From Isoptericola halotolerans (GTDB taxonomy: Bacteria > Actinomycetota > Actinomycetes > Actinomycetales > Cellulomonadaceae): a stretch of 64,000 nucleotides of DNA. Position 1 is the stretch's first letter. The number at the start of each line of letters is the position of its first letter. Both the position numbers and the translations under genes were made by a program. Positions 50,455-59,556 of this stretch are shown here, in pieces. Location: positions 62,001 to 126,000 of the forward strand of contig NZ_JABEZU010000001.1 of assembly GCF_013149785.1 (NCBI RefSeq). The letters run 5' to 3'. The notes beneath the pieces are model-generated. The model searched no databases. It was not told the origin of the DNA and was given only the letters and a program-made list of their open reading frames with translations.

Positions 50455-51708
50455 ATGGTTGCCGACGTGACAGGGAACCCCCATGGCGTCCACTCGGAGG
50501 TGGGCCGTCTGCGCAAGGTGCTGGTGTGCTCACCCGGTCTGGCGCACGAGCGCCTCACCCCCACCAACTCGGGCGACCTGCTGTTCGACGACGTGATGTG
50601 GGTGGAGGCGGCGCAGCGCGACCATCTCGACTTCGTCAACAAGCTCGTGAACCGTGGGGTGGAGGTCGTCGAGCTGCACGACCTCCTGGCGGAGACGTTG
50701 GCGATCCCCGAGGCTCGGGACTGGCTGCTGGACCGCAAGCTCGTGCCGAACCGGGTGGGGCTGGGCCTGGTCGACGGGACACGGGCCTACCTGGACACCC
50801 TGACGCCGCGCGAGCTGGCCCGTTTCCTCGTCGGGGGACTGTCCACCGTGGACCTGCCGGGCGAGTACCGCACGGGATACCTCGCCCTGGCGCGCGAGGC
50901 GAGGGGGCAGGTCGAGTACCTGCTGCCGCCGCTGCCCAACACCCTGTACACGCGCGACACCACGTGCTGGGTCTACGGAGGGCTCACGCTCAACCCGCTG
51001 TACTGGCCGGCACGCAAGGACGAGACCCTGCTGATGAAGGCGATCTACGGGCACCACCCGGACTACGCAGGATCGACGGTGTGGTGGGGCGATCCCGAGC
51101 AGGAGTGGGGTCAGGCCAGCATCGAGGGCGGTGACGTCATGCCCGTGGGGCGCGGCGTCGTCCTGATCGGGATGAGCGAGCGCACCTCACGGCAGGGCAT
51201 CACCCAGCTCGCCCGGGCCTTGTTCGACGCCGGAGCGGCTGAGCACGTCGTCGTCGGCGTGATGCCGCGCCTGCGGGCGGCGATGCACCTCGACACGGTG
51301 TTCACCTTCGCGGACCGGGACCTCGTCACCGTGCACCCGGGGATCGTGGACGGCATGCGTGCGGTGTCGCTGCGGCCGTCGGACAAGGCGCCCGGCATCG
51401 AGGTCACGGACGAGGGAGATACCCCCTTCGTGGACGTGGTCGCGCGCGCGATGGGGCTGGACCGGCTGCGCGTGGTGGAGACCGCTGGCGACGTCTACGC
51501 CTCGGAACGTCAGCAGTGGGACTCGGGCAACAACGCCGTCGCGCTGGAGCCGGGCGTCGTGTTCACCTACGACCGGAACACCCAGACGAACGCCGCGCTG
51601 CGCCGCGAGGGCGTGGAGGTCATCACCATCGTCGGCGCCGAGCTCGGCCGCGGGCGCGGGGGAGGGCACTGCATGACGTGCCCGATCGCCCGGGACCCGC
51701 TCGACTGA
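50455..51708 (+). CDS. arcA: Arginine deiminase
   Basis: 417 aa, full length, ATG at 50455 after AAGAGGAGAG. Catalytic elements: LYTRDTTCW and EGGDVMPVG with substrate-binding Asp, MHLDTVFTF with the catalytic His, and [10 protein letters not shown] with nucleophile Cys near residue 406. It hydrolyses arginine to citrulline and ammonia. No carbamoyltransferase (arcB) or carbamate kinase (arcC) lies in the window, so the ATP-yielding steps are either elsewhere or absent; ammonia release for acid tolerance is then a possible use. Confidence 0.97.
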   Translation: MVADVTGNPHGVHSEVGRLRKVLVCSPGLAHERLTPTNSGDLLFDDVMWVEAAQRDHLDFVNKLVNRGVEVVELHDLLAETLAIPEARDWLLDRKLVPNRVGLGLVDGTRAYLDTLTPRELARFLVGGLSTVDLPGEYRTGYLALAREARGQVEYLLPPLPNTLYTRDTTCWVYGGLTLNPLYWPARKDETLLMKAIYGHHPDYAGSTVWWGDPEQEWGQASIEGGDVMPVGRGVVLIGMSERTSRQGITQLARALFDAGAAEHVVVGVMPRLRAAMHLDTVFTFADRDLVTVHPGIVDGMRAVSLRPSDKAPGIEVTDEGDTPFVDVVARAMGLDRLRVVETAGDVYASERQQWDSGNNAVALEPGVVFTYDRNTQTNAALRREGVEVITIVGAELGRGRGGGHCMTCPIARDPLD

Positions 51709-51724
51709 TCGGTCCGGGCGCGCC

Positions 51725-52129
51725 TCACTGCTGGAAGGCCGCCGCGAACTCCGCCGAGGGCTCGATCGGCTGGATGACGTCGACGAGGACGCCGTCGGGG
51801 GCCTCGACGATGAAGTGCCGCTGCCCGAAGTCCTCGTCGCGCAGCGACAGCACGGGCTCCAGCCCGTGCTCCTCGACGAGTCGTCGGTGCTCGGCGTCGG
51901 CGTCGTCGACCTCGAGGTTGAGCAGCAGGCCCTGGACCGGTCGGCCGAACCCGGCCGGGACCGTCGGGTGCGAGGGGTCGAGCAGGGCGAGCTCGAAGGT
52001 GCCTCGGCGCAGGCTCACGTACCAGTCCGCCTCGAACGTGGTCTCGAAGCCGAGAGCCCGGCGGTAGAAGTCGGCGGCAACGCCGACGTCGGTGGACATC
52101 AGGACGGGGTAGAAGCTGGTGGCGGTCAT
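51725..52129 (-). CDS. VOC-family (glyoxalase-like) protein
   Basis: 134 aa from the ATG at 52129 (GGAGGAACC upstream). Two beta-alpha-beta-beta-beta halves: [40 protein letters not shown], and [57 protein letters not shown]. It could be an antibiotic-binding or metal-dependent lyase protein; metal ligands are not complete enough to tell. Divergent from and probably repressed by the TetR protein at 52220. Confidence 0.87.
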   Translation of the reverse strand: MTATSFYPVLMSTDVGVAADFYRRALGFETTFEADWYVSLRRGTFELALLDPSHPTVPAGFGRPVQGLLLNLEVDDADAEHRRLVEEHGLEPVLSLRDEDFGQRHFIVEAPDGVLVDVIQPIEPSAEFAAAFQQ

Positions 52130-52165
52130 GGTTCCTCCGTGGGCTGGTTGGCCGGCTGGGCGATA

Positions 52166-52207
52166 CATACACTGCGTATGCCAACCACTATACATACGCT
52201 GTGTATG
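52166..52207. promoter_or_regulatory. Two TetR operators between VOC and TetR genes
   Basis: CATACACTGCGTATG (52166-52180) and CATACGCTGTGTATG (52193-52207) share CATAC-N5-GTATG arms, 27 bp apart centre to centre. The second ends 12 bp before the TetR ATG. This is the shortest route to autoregulation plus control of the VOC gene. Confidence 0.82.
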
Positions 52208-52219
52208 TCAGGAGGAGCC

Positions 52220-52795
52220 ATGCCCCGCGCCACCGCCGAGGCCGCCGCCGAGACCGCCCGCCGCCTCGTGGAGATCGCCGCCGACCTCTTCGCCGAGCGG
52301 GGGTACGCCGCCGTCGCGCTCGACGACGTCGCCACCGCGGGCGGGGTCACCCGCGGCGCCGTCTACCACCACTACGGCAGCAAGAAGGGGCTGTTCCGGG
52401 CCGTGACCGCGCACCTGCAGCAGCAGGTCGCAGCCACCCTCGTCGCGGCCGCGGGGGCCGCAGACGGGCCGCACGACAGGCTGCGTGCCGGGAGCCATGC
52501 GTTCCTCGACGCCGTCACCTCGCCACGCACCGTGCGCATCCTGCTCGTCGACGCCCCCGCCGTCATCGGCTGGCAGGAGTGGCGTGCCCTGGACGCCGAC
52601 TCCTCGGCGGTGCACCTGCGCGAGGCGCTCGCCGAGGCCGGCGTCGCCCCGGAGCTGCTCGACGCGCTGACCGCCCAGCTCTCCGGAGCCATGAACGAGG
52701 CAGCCCTGTGGATCGTCGACCGTGACGGCGAGCCCGGCGCGCGCGAGGCTGCGCACCGGGCGCTGGACGTGCTGCTGGAGGCGGTGACGGGCTAG
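52220..52795 (+). CDS. TetR/AcrR-family repressor
   Basis: 191 aa, ATG at 52220 with GGAGGAG 3 nt upstream. The HTH reads LVEIAADLFAERGYAAVALDDVATAGGVTRGAVYHHYGSKKGLFRAV, a textbook AcrR-type domain. Residues 60-191 form the ligand domain. Divergent from the VOC gene with a double palindrome between. It is the last gene before the lower-GC block. Confidence 0.92.
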   Translation: MPRATAEAAAETARRLVEIAADLFAERGYAAVALDDVATAGGVTRGAVYHHYGSKKGLFRAVTAHLQQQVAATLVAAAGAADGPHDRLRAGSHAFLDAVTSPRTVRILLVDAPAVIGWQEWRALDADSSAVHLREALAEAGVAPELLDALTAQLSGAMNEAALWIVDRDGEPGAREAAHRALDVLLEAVTG

Positions 52796-53008
52796 ACGTC
52801 GGTAGGCATGCTAGCGCTCAGCATCTTCGCGTGGCTCGAGATCAACGTTGCGGCGGAGACGACGAGCGTGAATGTTGCGCAGCCCAGTTCGCACTGTTGC
52901 ATTGACGGTGGGCTCCACTTTCGCCCCCCAGGGTTCTTGGAGCCTCGTGCCTGCTGTGGGAGATTGGGATCAGCAAACAGCCGCGACTTCGAAGGTGTGT
53001 CGGCGCAG

Positions 53009-54298
53009 ATGAACCTTGCAGCGAACGAAGCGGGTCTAGCCGGACTCCGCCTTCTCCTCGACTCCCAGACTTGGCGGCTGCGCAGAGTGGACAGCGTCCG
53101 GCTTGATACCGGCAACCTGGCGCGCTGGAAGGCATCGATCGACTGCCGACCGCCGTCCGATTCGGTCATCTCGTATGGCCGCGACCAAGTCGTGCTGCCG
53201 CTGACGACGATCGCCAAACAACCGATGCGCGACCTTGACGTTACGAATGCAGCCGGTGAATCGCTGGTGATCTTGACCGCGCGCGAGGACTCCGAACTTG
53301 CGACTGCGATCCTGCGTCAGGTGTTCCGCATCGAGAACGTTCCGGACGACACCGTTGGATCCCTCCGCGAGACGCTTGAGTACCTCGTGAGCGGACCTAC
53401 AAAGGCGAGTGACGTCAAGCTGGGGAAGGGCGCTGCTGTGGTTGCAGAAGAGTTGCTACGCCGCCCGACGGGCCCACTTGCGGGCCTGAGCGACGCCGCG
53501 GCCGCCGTCGTCAACTTGTTTGCTCAGAATTTCATATTGGGCGTTGTAGTGCCGCGGGCGCAACTTGGGACCCGTCAGATTTTCAAACTCGGTTGGTACA
53601 GTGAGTCCTTGGTTCCGCACAACAATGTGCGCCGCGGGTGGCGCGCGGCGATTCGCGCGACTTGGCGGGGAGTGGTCTTCGAGCTTCCAGTTCCACAGGT
53701 TGGCGATGCAGGATCGTTCCACCTCGAAGCTCACCCGCCCGCGGGAATCGTCAGCAAGGGCCTGGCACTCCCGCTCGATCCGAACGATCCGAACGACAAC
53801 GTTTCCCGGGTCGACCTCACGACGACGCACGTGGCCCATGCGCATGGGCGCTACCCACTGCTACCGGAAGGTAACGACGCACTGCCAGTTGCACGCCTTC
53901 GTCTTCTGCTCCCTTGGGGGCTTCAACACACGATCACGCTGATGCTCAGCGTGTACACCCTTGCGTTCCTCTCCCTCGGACTGGTCCTGCCAGGGGCCAT
54001 GGGCGTGCTGCGTGGCAGCGGTGATGACGGGCCTGACCCAAGCACGCTGTTGCTCACTCTTCCCGGTGTAGTGATCGGGTTCTTGATCACCGCTCAGGAG
54101 CATGCCCTCGTCGCGAGACTCTTGTTGCCGGTGCGGTACGCGGCGGGAGCGTGTGGGGCCATGCTCCTAATTACGGCCGCCTCCCTAGCGTTCGAACTGC
54201 ACACGATCCCGTTGATGGTCCTATGGGTGAGTTCCCTGGCCATCTCTCTGTTTGTAGCTGCCGCGCTGCTCATCGGCAGGCTCGTCAGGCCCGTCTAG
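53009..54298 (+). CDS. Unknown membrane protein, probably horizontally acquired
   Basis: 429 aa from the ATG at 53009; GTG at 52997 or an ATG at 52808 are alternatives, none with a good ribosome binding site. Residues 1-~310 appear soluble, with no domain I recognise (LARWKASIDC, LETLEYLVSGP-like helix, PLAGLSDAAAAVVNLFAQNFILG). Four hydrophobic helices fill about 320-425. Third codon positions are much less G/C than in every neighbour and the text holds many AT-ending codons, a sign of recent transfer. Bases 52796-53008 before it contain no other gene. Function unknown. Confidence 0.65.
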   Translation: MNLAANEAGLAGLRLLLDSQTWRLRRVDSVRLDTGNLARWKASIDCRPPSDSVISYGRDQVVLPLTTIAKQPMRDLDVTNAAGESLVILTAREDSELATAILRQVFRIENVPDDTVGSLRETLEYLVSGPTKASDVKLGKGAAVVAEELLRRPTGPLAGLSDAAAAVVNLFAQNFILGVVVPRAQLGTRQIFKLGWYSESLVPHNNVRRGWRAAIRATWRGVVFELPVPQVGDAGSFHLEAHPPAGIVSKGLALPLDPNDPNDNVSRVDLTTTHVAHAHGRYPLLPEGNDALPVARLRLLLPWGLQHTITLMLSVYTLAFLSLGLVLPGAMGVLRGSGDDGPDPSTLLLTLPGVVIGFLITAQEHALVARLLLPVRYAAGACGAMLLITAASLAFELHTIPLMVLWVSSLAISLFVAAALLIGRLVRPV

Positions 54299-54342
54299 TA
54301 GGAAGAGGGCTATCGTGGAGTCAACGCGCAAGGAGGGACGAC

Positions 54343-54528
54343 ATGACCACGGACAAGCGCTTGGTGCGCCTCCTCGAGCTTCCCGCCTACAGGCGCACCA
54401 CCACGTTGCAGGGGCCCCGCCCGACCATCGTGCATCGCGAGGCGTTCGCCAAGAGCCTTGAGGCGCTGCGCGAGGGCGCGCGCAAGGCGTCCACGCCTGA
54501 GCCGCCTCCAGCACGCGCGAAGCGCTGA
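54343..54528 (+). CDS. Small basic protein, unknown
   Basis: 61 aa, ATG at 54343 with a strong AGGAGGG 5 nt upstream and TATCGT (54311-54316) as a possible -10. It is basic (RLVRLLELPAYRRTTTLQGPRPTIVHREAFAKSLEALREGARKA) with a Pro/Ala tail. It follows the acquired membrane protein by 44 bp. No family recognised; could be a small DNA- or partner-binding protein. Confidence 0.55.
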   Translation: MTTDKRLVRLLELPAYRRTTTLQGPRPTIVHREAFAKSLEALREGARKASTPEPPPARAKR

Positions 54529-55002
54529 CCAGCCCGCCAGCGGTCAAGGCGCCACGCGCCCACCAGTCTCGGCGGGACCGCACCTAACGGCCATCTCCGT
54601 GCTCGCGCGCCAGTTTGCGGGCGTGGCGGCGGGCTTTCGCGCCGCTGCCGGTGTCGTCGCGGCGGGTGTCGCGCCACCGTGTGGCTCTGATGATGAGGCA
54701 GGGAGCGCGTTGGCCTCGGCGCCGTTCCTCGAGCGTGTTTCCCGATGACTTGGTGCCGCTGCCCTCACCGAGTCCAGGTGCCACATGAGCGCGGCGACCG
54801 TGGGCGGCACGAACCGGAACGTGCCCGTGTAGGGCGTCGAGCCTCTACTGACAGCGACTTCGCGCAGGGCGGCGAACAGCCCGGGGGCCGAGAGGGTTGT
54901 GGTCAGCGTCAGCAGCACCTGTAGGGCTGGCCGTCAAGGGCAGCGCAGCGCGCCGAGCACGCCGCCCCGTCGTCTCCCCGATAGAGCAGAAGGTCCCCAA
55001 CA
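54529..55002. other. Gene-poor stretch with degraded coding-like fragments
   Basis: About 470 bp with no gene I can support. Minus-strand frames give protein-like pieces in different frames (TGTFRFVPPTVAALMWHLDSV, then a basic segment with RDTRRDDTGSGAKARRHARKLAREHGDG), which looks like a frame-shifted remnant, perhaps of mobile DNA. Composition is intermediate between the acquired block and the chromosome. Confidence 0.35.
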
Positions 55003-55035
55003 TTTGCTTGACAGCAAACAAAAGTCGCGTAGTGT
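55003..55035 (+). promoter_or_regulatory. Promoter and palindromic operator of the Ebo-type operon
   Basis: TTGACA (55008-55013), a 16-bp spacer, then TAGTGT (55030-55035), 7 nt before the ATG at 55043: a leaderless promoter. TTTGCT-TGAC-AGCAAA (55003-55018) is a palindrome over the -35. The first ten bases, the -35/-10 spacing and the first codons recur at 63382-63427, beside the ROK repressor gene. Confidence 0.8.
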
Positions 55036-55042
55036 GCGCGAT

Positions 55043-56233
55043 ATGGTCAATGATGACACTGCCCGTGGACCACGGCGTACCGGCATCTGGTTCATCGGCG
55101 CCCGGGGCTCGGTCGCCACCACCGCCACGATCGGCGCGCTCGCCCTGGCACGGGGCGCCGCACCCGTGACCGGTCTGGTCACCGAGCTCGACGAGATCGC
55201 CCAGGCGGACCTGCCGCCGATCGACGGCTTCGTCATCGGCGGGCACGACCTCGCCGGGAGCATGGTCGAGCGGGCCCAGGAGCTCGCGGGCTCCGGGGTG
55301 GTCCCCGCCGCGACCGTCGCCGCCGTGCTCGACGACCTCGCCGTGGTCGACTCCCGGGTCCGCCCTGGCGCCGACACCACCGACGGTCTCGCCGACCGCT
55401 CCACCACGGACCGTCTGGAGCGGGACCTGCGCGCCTTCCGCGTGGAGAACGATCTCGACCGCGTCGTCGTCGTCGACGTCTCCAGCACCGAGCCGCCGTC
55501 CCCCGAGGCCGCGCGCCTCGGCACCCTCGACGAGCTCGACCGCGCGCTCGACGCCGGGACCGCGCCGCTCCCGCCGTCGTCCCTCTACGCCTACGCCGCG
55601 TTCCGCGCGGAGTGCCCGTTCGTCGAGTTCACCCCGTCGACCGGGCCCGTCGTCCCCGCGCTGGAGGAGCTCGCCAAGTCGCAGCACCTGCCGTGGGCCG
55701 GGCGCGACGGCAAGACCGGCGAGACCCTGCTGAAGACGGCCCTCGCCCCGATGTTCGCCACGCGGGCGCTCGCGGTCCGCTCCTGGTCGGCGTTCAACAT
55801 CCTCGGCGGCGGCGACGGGCGCACCCTGGCGGACCCGGCGGCAGCCGCCAGCAAGACGGCCACCAAGGCGATGGCGCTCGAGGCGATCCTCGGCTACCCG
55901 GTCGAGGGTCCGGTGCGCATCGATCACGTCGCCGACATGGGCGACTGGAAGACCGCCTGGGACCACGTGTCCTTCGAGGGGTTCCTCGGCACCCGCATGC
56001 GCATGCAGGTCACCTGGGAGGGCTGCGACTCGGCGCTCGCCGCGCCGCTGGTCCTCGACCTCGCCCGGCTCGTCGCCCGGGCGCACGAGGTCGGCCACAG
56101 CGGCCCCGTCGCTGAGCTCGGGTTCTTCTTCAAGGAGCCCCTCGGCGGCACCACCCACGCGCTGGGTGACCAGTGGCAGGCGCTGGTGCGCTGGTGCGCG
56201 ACGCTGGGCGAGACCCCCGGCAGCGCCGCATGA
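55043..56233 (+). CDS. Inositol-3-phosphate synthase family protein
   Basis: 396 aa, ATG at 55043. WFIGARGSVATTATIGALAL (17-36) is the NAD-binding start. SSLYAYAAFRAECPFVEFTPSTG, the GRDGKTGETLLKTALAPMFATRALAVRSWSAFNILGGGDG core and the DWKTAWDHVSFEGFLGTRM segment belong to the myo-inositol-1-phosphate synthase fold, with catalytic lysines retained. Known members cyclise glucose-6-phosphate to inositol phosphate; a different sugar phosphate is possible here. It heads seven coupled genes whose other members are Ebo proteins, and takes the place of EboD, the dehydroquinate-synthase-like cyclase of other Ebo clusters. Confidence 0.9.
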   Translation: MVNDDTARGPRRTGIWFIGARGSVATTATIGALALARGAAPVTGLVTELDEIAQADLPPIDGFVIGGHDLAGSMVERAQELAGSGVVPAATVAAVLDDLAVVDSRVRPGADTTDGLADRSTTDRLERDLRAFRVENDLDRVVVVDVSSTEPPSPEAARLGTLDELDRALDAGTAPLPPSSLYAYAAFRAECPFVEFTPSTGPVVPALEELAKSQHLPWAGRDGKTGETLLKTALAPMFATRALAVRSWSAFNILGGGDGRTLADPAAAASKTATKAMALEAILGYPVEGPVRIDHVADMGDWKTAWDHVSFEGFLGTRMRMQVTWEGCDSALAAPLVLDLARLVARAHEVGHSGPVAELGFFFKEPLGGTTHALGDQWQALVRWCATLGETPGSAA

Positions 56234-57117
56234 GATGGCGTGACCTCGCCGAGCTCGTCCGGCTCCCGGCCGCCCTCACCGTGCCCGGGGACACGCTGGT
56301 CGGGGCGGCCGCCGCCGGGTGGCCGAGCGGTCGGCGCACCGCCGCGCTGCCGTTCGCCTCGGCGGCCCTGTACTGGGCGGGCATGGCCCTCAACGACTGG
56401 TCCGACCGAGAGCTGGACGCCGTGGAACGCCCGGAGCGACCCATCCCGTCGGGCCGCGTGCAGCCCGACGAGGCGCTGGCCGTCGCCGCGGGCCTCACCG
56501 GTGCCGGCCTCGCCTGCGCCGCCGTCGCCGGGCGCCGACCGCTCGCCGTCGCCACCGCGCTGGCGGCTGCCGTGTGGACGTACGACGTCGTGGCCAAGTC
56601 GACGCCGGCCGGGCCGGTCGTCATGGCCTCGACCCGGTTCCTCGACGTCATGATGGGCGCGGGCGGACGGCGTGAGGCCCTCGGACCGGCCGCGGCCCTC
56701 GGCGCTCACACCCTCGCGGTCACCGCCGTCTCCCGTGGCGAGGTGAACGGCTCGACCACCGGAACGGCCCGGGCCGCCGCAGCCACCACCGGCGCCGTCA
56801 CGCTCGCCGTCGCGGCCGACGCTCTCCTGGGGGCACCGCGCCGTGCGGCACCCACCGGAGCCTGCGCCTGGCCGCAGCAGGTCGCCGGCCCGGTGCTCGC
56901 GGCGTCGTACGCGGCGGCGGTGCTGCCCGCCCAGCTCGACGTCGTCCGTGAGCCCGACGCCGGCAACGCCCGCCGTGCGACCGGCGTCGGCATCCGGGGG
57001 ATGGTCCCGCTGCAGGCTGCGCTGCTCGCCGGGCGGGGCGCCGTCGTCGGCGCGCTCGGGGTGCTGGCGATCGGCCCGCTCGCCAAGCTCGGCGCCCGGG
57101 TGGTGAGCCCCACGTGA
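56230..57117 (+). CDS. eboC: UbiA-like prenyltransferase, EboC type
   Basis: 295 aa, start overlaps the upstream stop (ATGA). The UbiA Asp-rich motif is NDWSDRELD (55-63), followed by ERPERPIPSGRV, also typical. A second polar motif near 120-140 (YDVVAKSTPAGPVVMASTRFLDVMMG) and about eight hydrophobic helices complete the fold. UbiA enzymes join a prenyl chain to an aromatic or sugar acceptor at the membrane; EboC's acceptor is unknown in any organism. In this operon the acceptor could be a cyclitol. Confidence 0.9.
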   Translation: MRWRDLAELVRLPAALTVPGDTLVGAAAAGWPSGRRTAALPFASAALYWAGMALNDWSDRELDAVERPERPIPSGRVQPDEALAVAAGLTGAGLACAAVAGRRPLAVATALAAAVWTYDVVAKSTPAGPVVMASTRFLDVMMGAGGRREALGPAAALGAHTLAVTAVSRGEVNGSTTGTARAAAATTGAVTLAVAADALLGAPRRAAPTGACAWPQQVAGPVLAASYAAAVLPAQLDVVREPDAGNARRATGVGIRGMVPLQAALLAGRGAVVGALGVLAIGPLAKLGARVVSPT

Positions 57118-57992
57118 TCACCCTGGCCTACGGCACCAACGGGCTCGCCGACCACCGGCTCGAGGACGCCCTCGCCCTGCTGGCCGACCACGGCTACGGC
57201 GGTGTGGCGCTGACACTCGACCACATGCACCTGGACCCGCTGGCCCCCGGGCTGGCGGCCCGCACGGCGCGGGTGCGCGGGATGCTCGAACGCCACGACC
57301 TGCAGGTGGTCGTCGAGACCGGGGCCCGCTACGTGCTCGACCCACGTCGCAAGCACGAACCCACCCTGCTGTCCGACGACGGGCACGAACGCCGCCTCGA
57401 CCTGCTGCGCACCGCCGTCGACGCCGCCGTGGACCTGGGCGGGTCGGTCGTCCACCTGTGGTCCGGGGTGCTCCCTGCCGGGACGACGCCCGAGGTCGGG
57501 CGGGAACGGTTGCGGTCCGGGCTGGAGAAACTGCTCCCCGTCGCCGAGGCCGCGGGCGTGGTGCTGGCCTTCGAGCCGGAGCCCGGCATGCTCGTCGAGC
57601 GTGTCGACGACCTGGTGGACCTGCGCTGTGGGCTCGGGGACCCGGCGGCGCTGCGGCTCACCGTCGACGTGGGGCACCTGACCTGCGTGGAGGACGAGCC
57701 CGGGCCCGAGGTGATCCGACGCGTGGGTGACCTGATCGCCCACGTCCAGGTGGACGACATGGTCCGCGGCGTGCACGAGCACCTCGAGCTCGGCACCGGG
57801 ACCGTCGACCTGCCCGGCGTCCTCGCTGCCCTGCACGAGACGGGCTTCGACGGTCTTGCGGCCGTGGAGCTGCCGCGCCACTCGCACGCCGGCGCGCGGC
57901 TCGTCGCCTCGAGCGCGGCGGCGATCCGTGCCGCCGCCCGCACCGCCGACATCCCCCTCGCGCCGTCGACCAGGAGGTTGGTCCCGCAATGA
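57114..57992 (+). CDS. TIM-barrel sugar-phosphate isomerase/epimerase
   Basis: 292 aa, GTG start overlapping the eboC stop (GTGA). AP endonuclease family 2/xylose-isomerase-like barrel: GYGGVALTLDHMHLD, VVETGARYVLDPRRKHEPTL, FEPEPGMLVERVDDL with metal-binding Glu, LTVDVGHLTCVE with Asp and His, HVQVDDMVRGVHEHLELGTGTVD, and AVELPRHSH. It should isomerise or epimerise a sugar or cyclitol. This extra barrel is not one of the five core Ebo proteins, which suggests a substrate-specific adaptation of this cluster. Coupled to eboA by ATGA. Confidence 0.9.
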   Translation: MITLAYGTNGLADHRLEDALALLADHGYGGVALTLDHMHLDPLAPGLAARTARVRGMLERHDLQVVVETGARYVLDPRRKHEPTLLSDDGHERRLDLLRTAVDAAVDLGGSVVHLWSGVLPAGTTPEVGRERLRSGLEKLLPVAEAAGVVLAFEPEPGMLVERVDDLVDLRCGLGDPAALRLTVDVGHLTCVEDEPGPEVIRRVGDLIAHVQVDDMVRGVHEHLELGTGTVDLPGVLAALHETGFDGLAAVELPRHSHAGARLVASSAAAIRAAARTADIPLAPSTRRLVPQ

Positions 57993-58597
57993 TCGCTGAT
58001 ATCGACGCCAAGCTCCTGCTCGGCACCGACCAGGAGGAACGGCTCGCCCCGCTGCTGACCGAGGTCCGCCGCGACCCCGCCACGCTGACCCGGCACGTCG
58101 CCCGGGCCGCCCGCGTCGTCGGCCGCGGCCCAGGCCCGTACGGTCACCGCGTCGAGGACGTCGCCCGCGCCCGGTTGCTGCTCGCCGCCTGCGAGACGCT
58201 CGGCCCGCAGGCGGCCGCCGACGTCGTCGCGGAGCAGTACGGCAGCGGGGACGCCGACGAACGGCGTGCCGTGCTGATCGCCCTGCCCGCCCTGGACGCC
58301 GGACCCGAGGGCATCGGGGACGCCGCCGTCCCCGTCGTCCTCGACGCGCTGCGCACCAACGACACCCGTCTGGTCGCCGCGGCCATGGGGCCGTACGCCG
58401 CCGAGCACCTGCCCGACGACGCCTGGCGTCACGGGGTGCTCAAGTGCCTGTTCACCGGTGTGCCGCTGGCGGCCGTCGCCCACCTCGAGGCCCGCCGCGA
58501 CGCCGAGCTCGACCGCATGGTCCGCGCCCTCGCCGACGAACGACGGGCGGCAGGTCGCGACGTCCCCGACGACGCCACCCGGCTCCTCGCCCGCTGA
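57989..58597 (+). CDS. eboA: EboA-domain protein
   Basis: 202 aa helical, ATG overlapping the upstream stop. Diagnostic C-terminal text: DALRTNDTRLVAAAMGPYAAEHLPDDAWRHGVLKCLFTGVPLAAVAHLEARRDAELDRMVRALADERRAAGRDVP, the region that defines EboA. The biochemical role of EboA is unknown; in cyanobacteria the ebo genes are needed to move a scytonemin precursor to the periplasm. A 77-bp gap with its own ribosome binding site separates it from eboB. Confidence 0.92.
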   Translation: MIADIDAKLLLGTDQEERLAPLLTEVRRDPATLTRHVARAARVVGRGPGPYGHRVEDVARARLLLAACETLGPQAAADVVAEQYGSGDADERRAVLIALPALDAGPEGIGDAAVPVVLDALRTNDTRLVAAAMGPYAAEHLPDDAWRHGVLKCLFTGVPLAAVAHLEARRDAELDRMVRALADERRAAGRDVPDDATRLLAR

Positions 58598-58674
58598 CCC
58601 GCACCGGCTGCGCCCGACCTCGCCCGACTGAAAACCCCTCCGCACCGCCGCGGACCGACCCCGAGGAGAGCCCC

Positions 58675-59556
58675 GTGCGCATCTTCGACCCGCACATCCA
58701 CATGACCTCCCGGACCACCGACGACTACGAGGCGATGTACGCCGCCGGGGTGCGCGCCGTCGTCGAGCCCGCGTTCTGGCTCGGCCAGCCCCGCACCTCC
58801 GTCGGGTCCTTCGTCGACTACTTCGACGGCCTGCTCGGCTGGGAGAGGTTCCGCGCGAGCCAGTTCGGCATCGCGCACCACGCCACCATCGCCCTCAACC
58901 CCAAGGAGGCGAACGACCCGCGGTGCCTCGGGGTGCTCGACGTCCTGCCGCGATACCTGGAGAAGGACGGCGTCGTGGCCGTCGGCGAGATCGGGTTCGA
59001 CTCGATGACCGACGCCGAGGAGACCGTCATGGTGCGCCAGCTCGAGCTCGCCGGGGAGCACGACCTGCCGGTCATGGTGCACACCCCGCACCGCGACAAG
59101 GTGGCCGGTACGCGCCGCACCCTCGAGATCGTGCAGCAGGTCGGCCTGCCCCCCGAGCGGGTGCTCGTGGACCACCTCAACGAGAAGACCGTCGACCTGG
59201 TCGACGACGCCGGGTGCTGGGCCGGGTTCTCGGTGTACCCCGACACGAAGATGGACGAGGACCGCATGGTCGCGATCCTGGAGCGTCGCGGCCTGGACCG
59301 GGTGCTCGTCAACTCCGCCGCCGACTGGGGCCGCTCCGACCCGCTGAAGACCTACCGCACCGGGCAGGCGATGCTCGCCGGCGGGTACACCGACGACGAC
59401 GTCGATCGCGTGCTGTGGCGCAACCCGGTCGCCTTCTACGGACAGAGCGGCCGGTTGCTGCTCGACGACGGCTCCCTCGATGCCACCGTCGGTGCCTCCG
59501 CCGCGGACTTCGAGGGCAACACGCTGCAGCGCGGCGAACCGGTGGGGCTGGCCTGA
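58675..59556 (+). CDS. eboB: TatD-family metal-dependent hydrolase, EboB type
   Basis: 293 aa from the GTG at 58675, preceded by GAGGAGAG. Metal ligands are visible: HIH (His7, His9), Glu in GEIGFD, His in MVHTPHRDK, His in VLVDHLNEKT, and Asp in NSAADWG. The FDPHIHMTSRTTDDYEAMYAAGVRAVVEPAFWLGQPRTS opening is that of EboB proteins. It should hydrolyse an amide, ester or phosphoester of the pathway's intermediate. Overlaps eboE by one base (TGATG). Confidence 0.92.
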   Translation: MRIFDPHIHMTSRTTDDYEAMYAAGVRAVVEPAFWLGQPRTSVGSFVDYFDGLLGWERFRASQFGIAHHATIALNPKEANDPRCLGVLDVLPRYLEKDGVVAVGEIGFDSMTDAEETVMVRQLELAGEHDLPVMVHTPHRDKVAGTRRTLEIVQQVGLPPERVLVDHLNEKTVDLVDDAGCWAGFSVYPDTKMDEDRMVAILERRGLDRVLVNSAADWGRSDPLKTYRTGQAMLAGGYTDDDVDRVLWRNPVAFYGQSGRLLLDDGSLDATVGASAADFEGNTLQRGEPVGLA

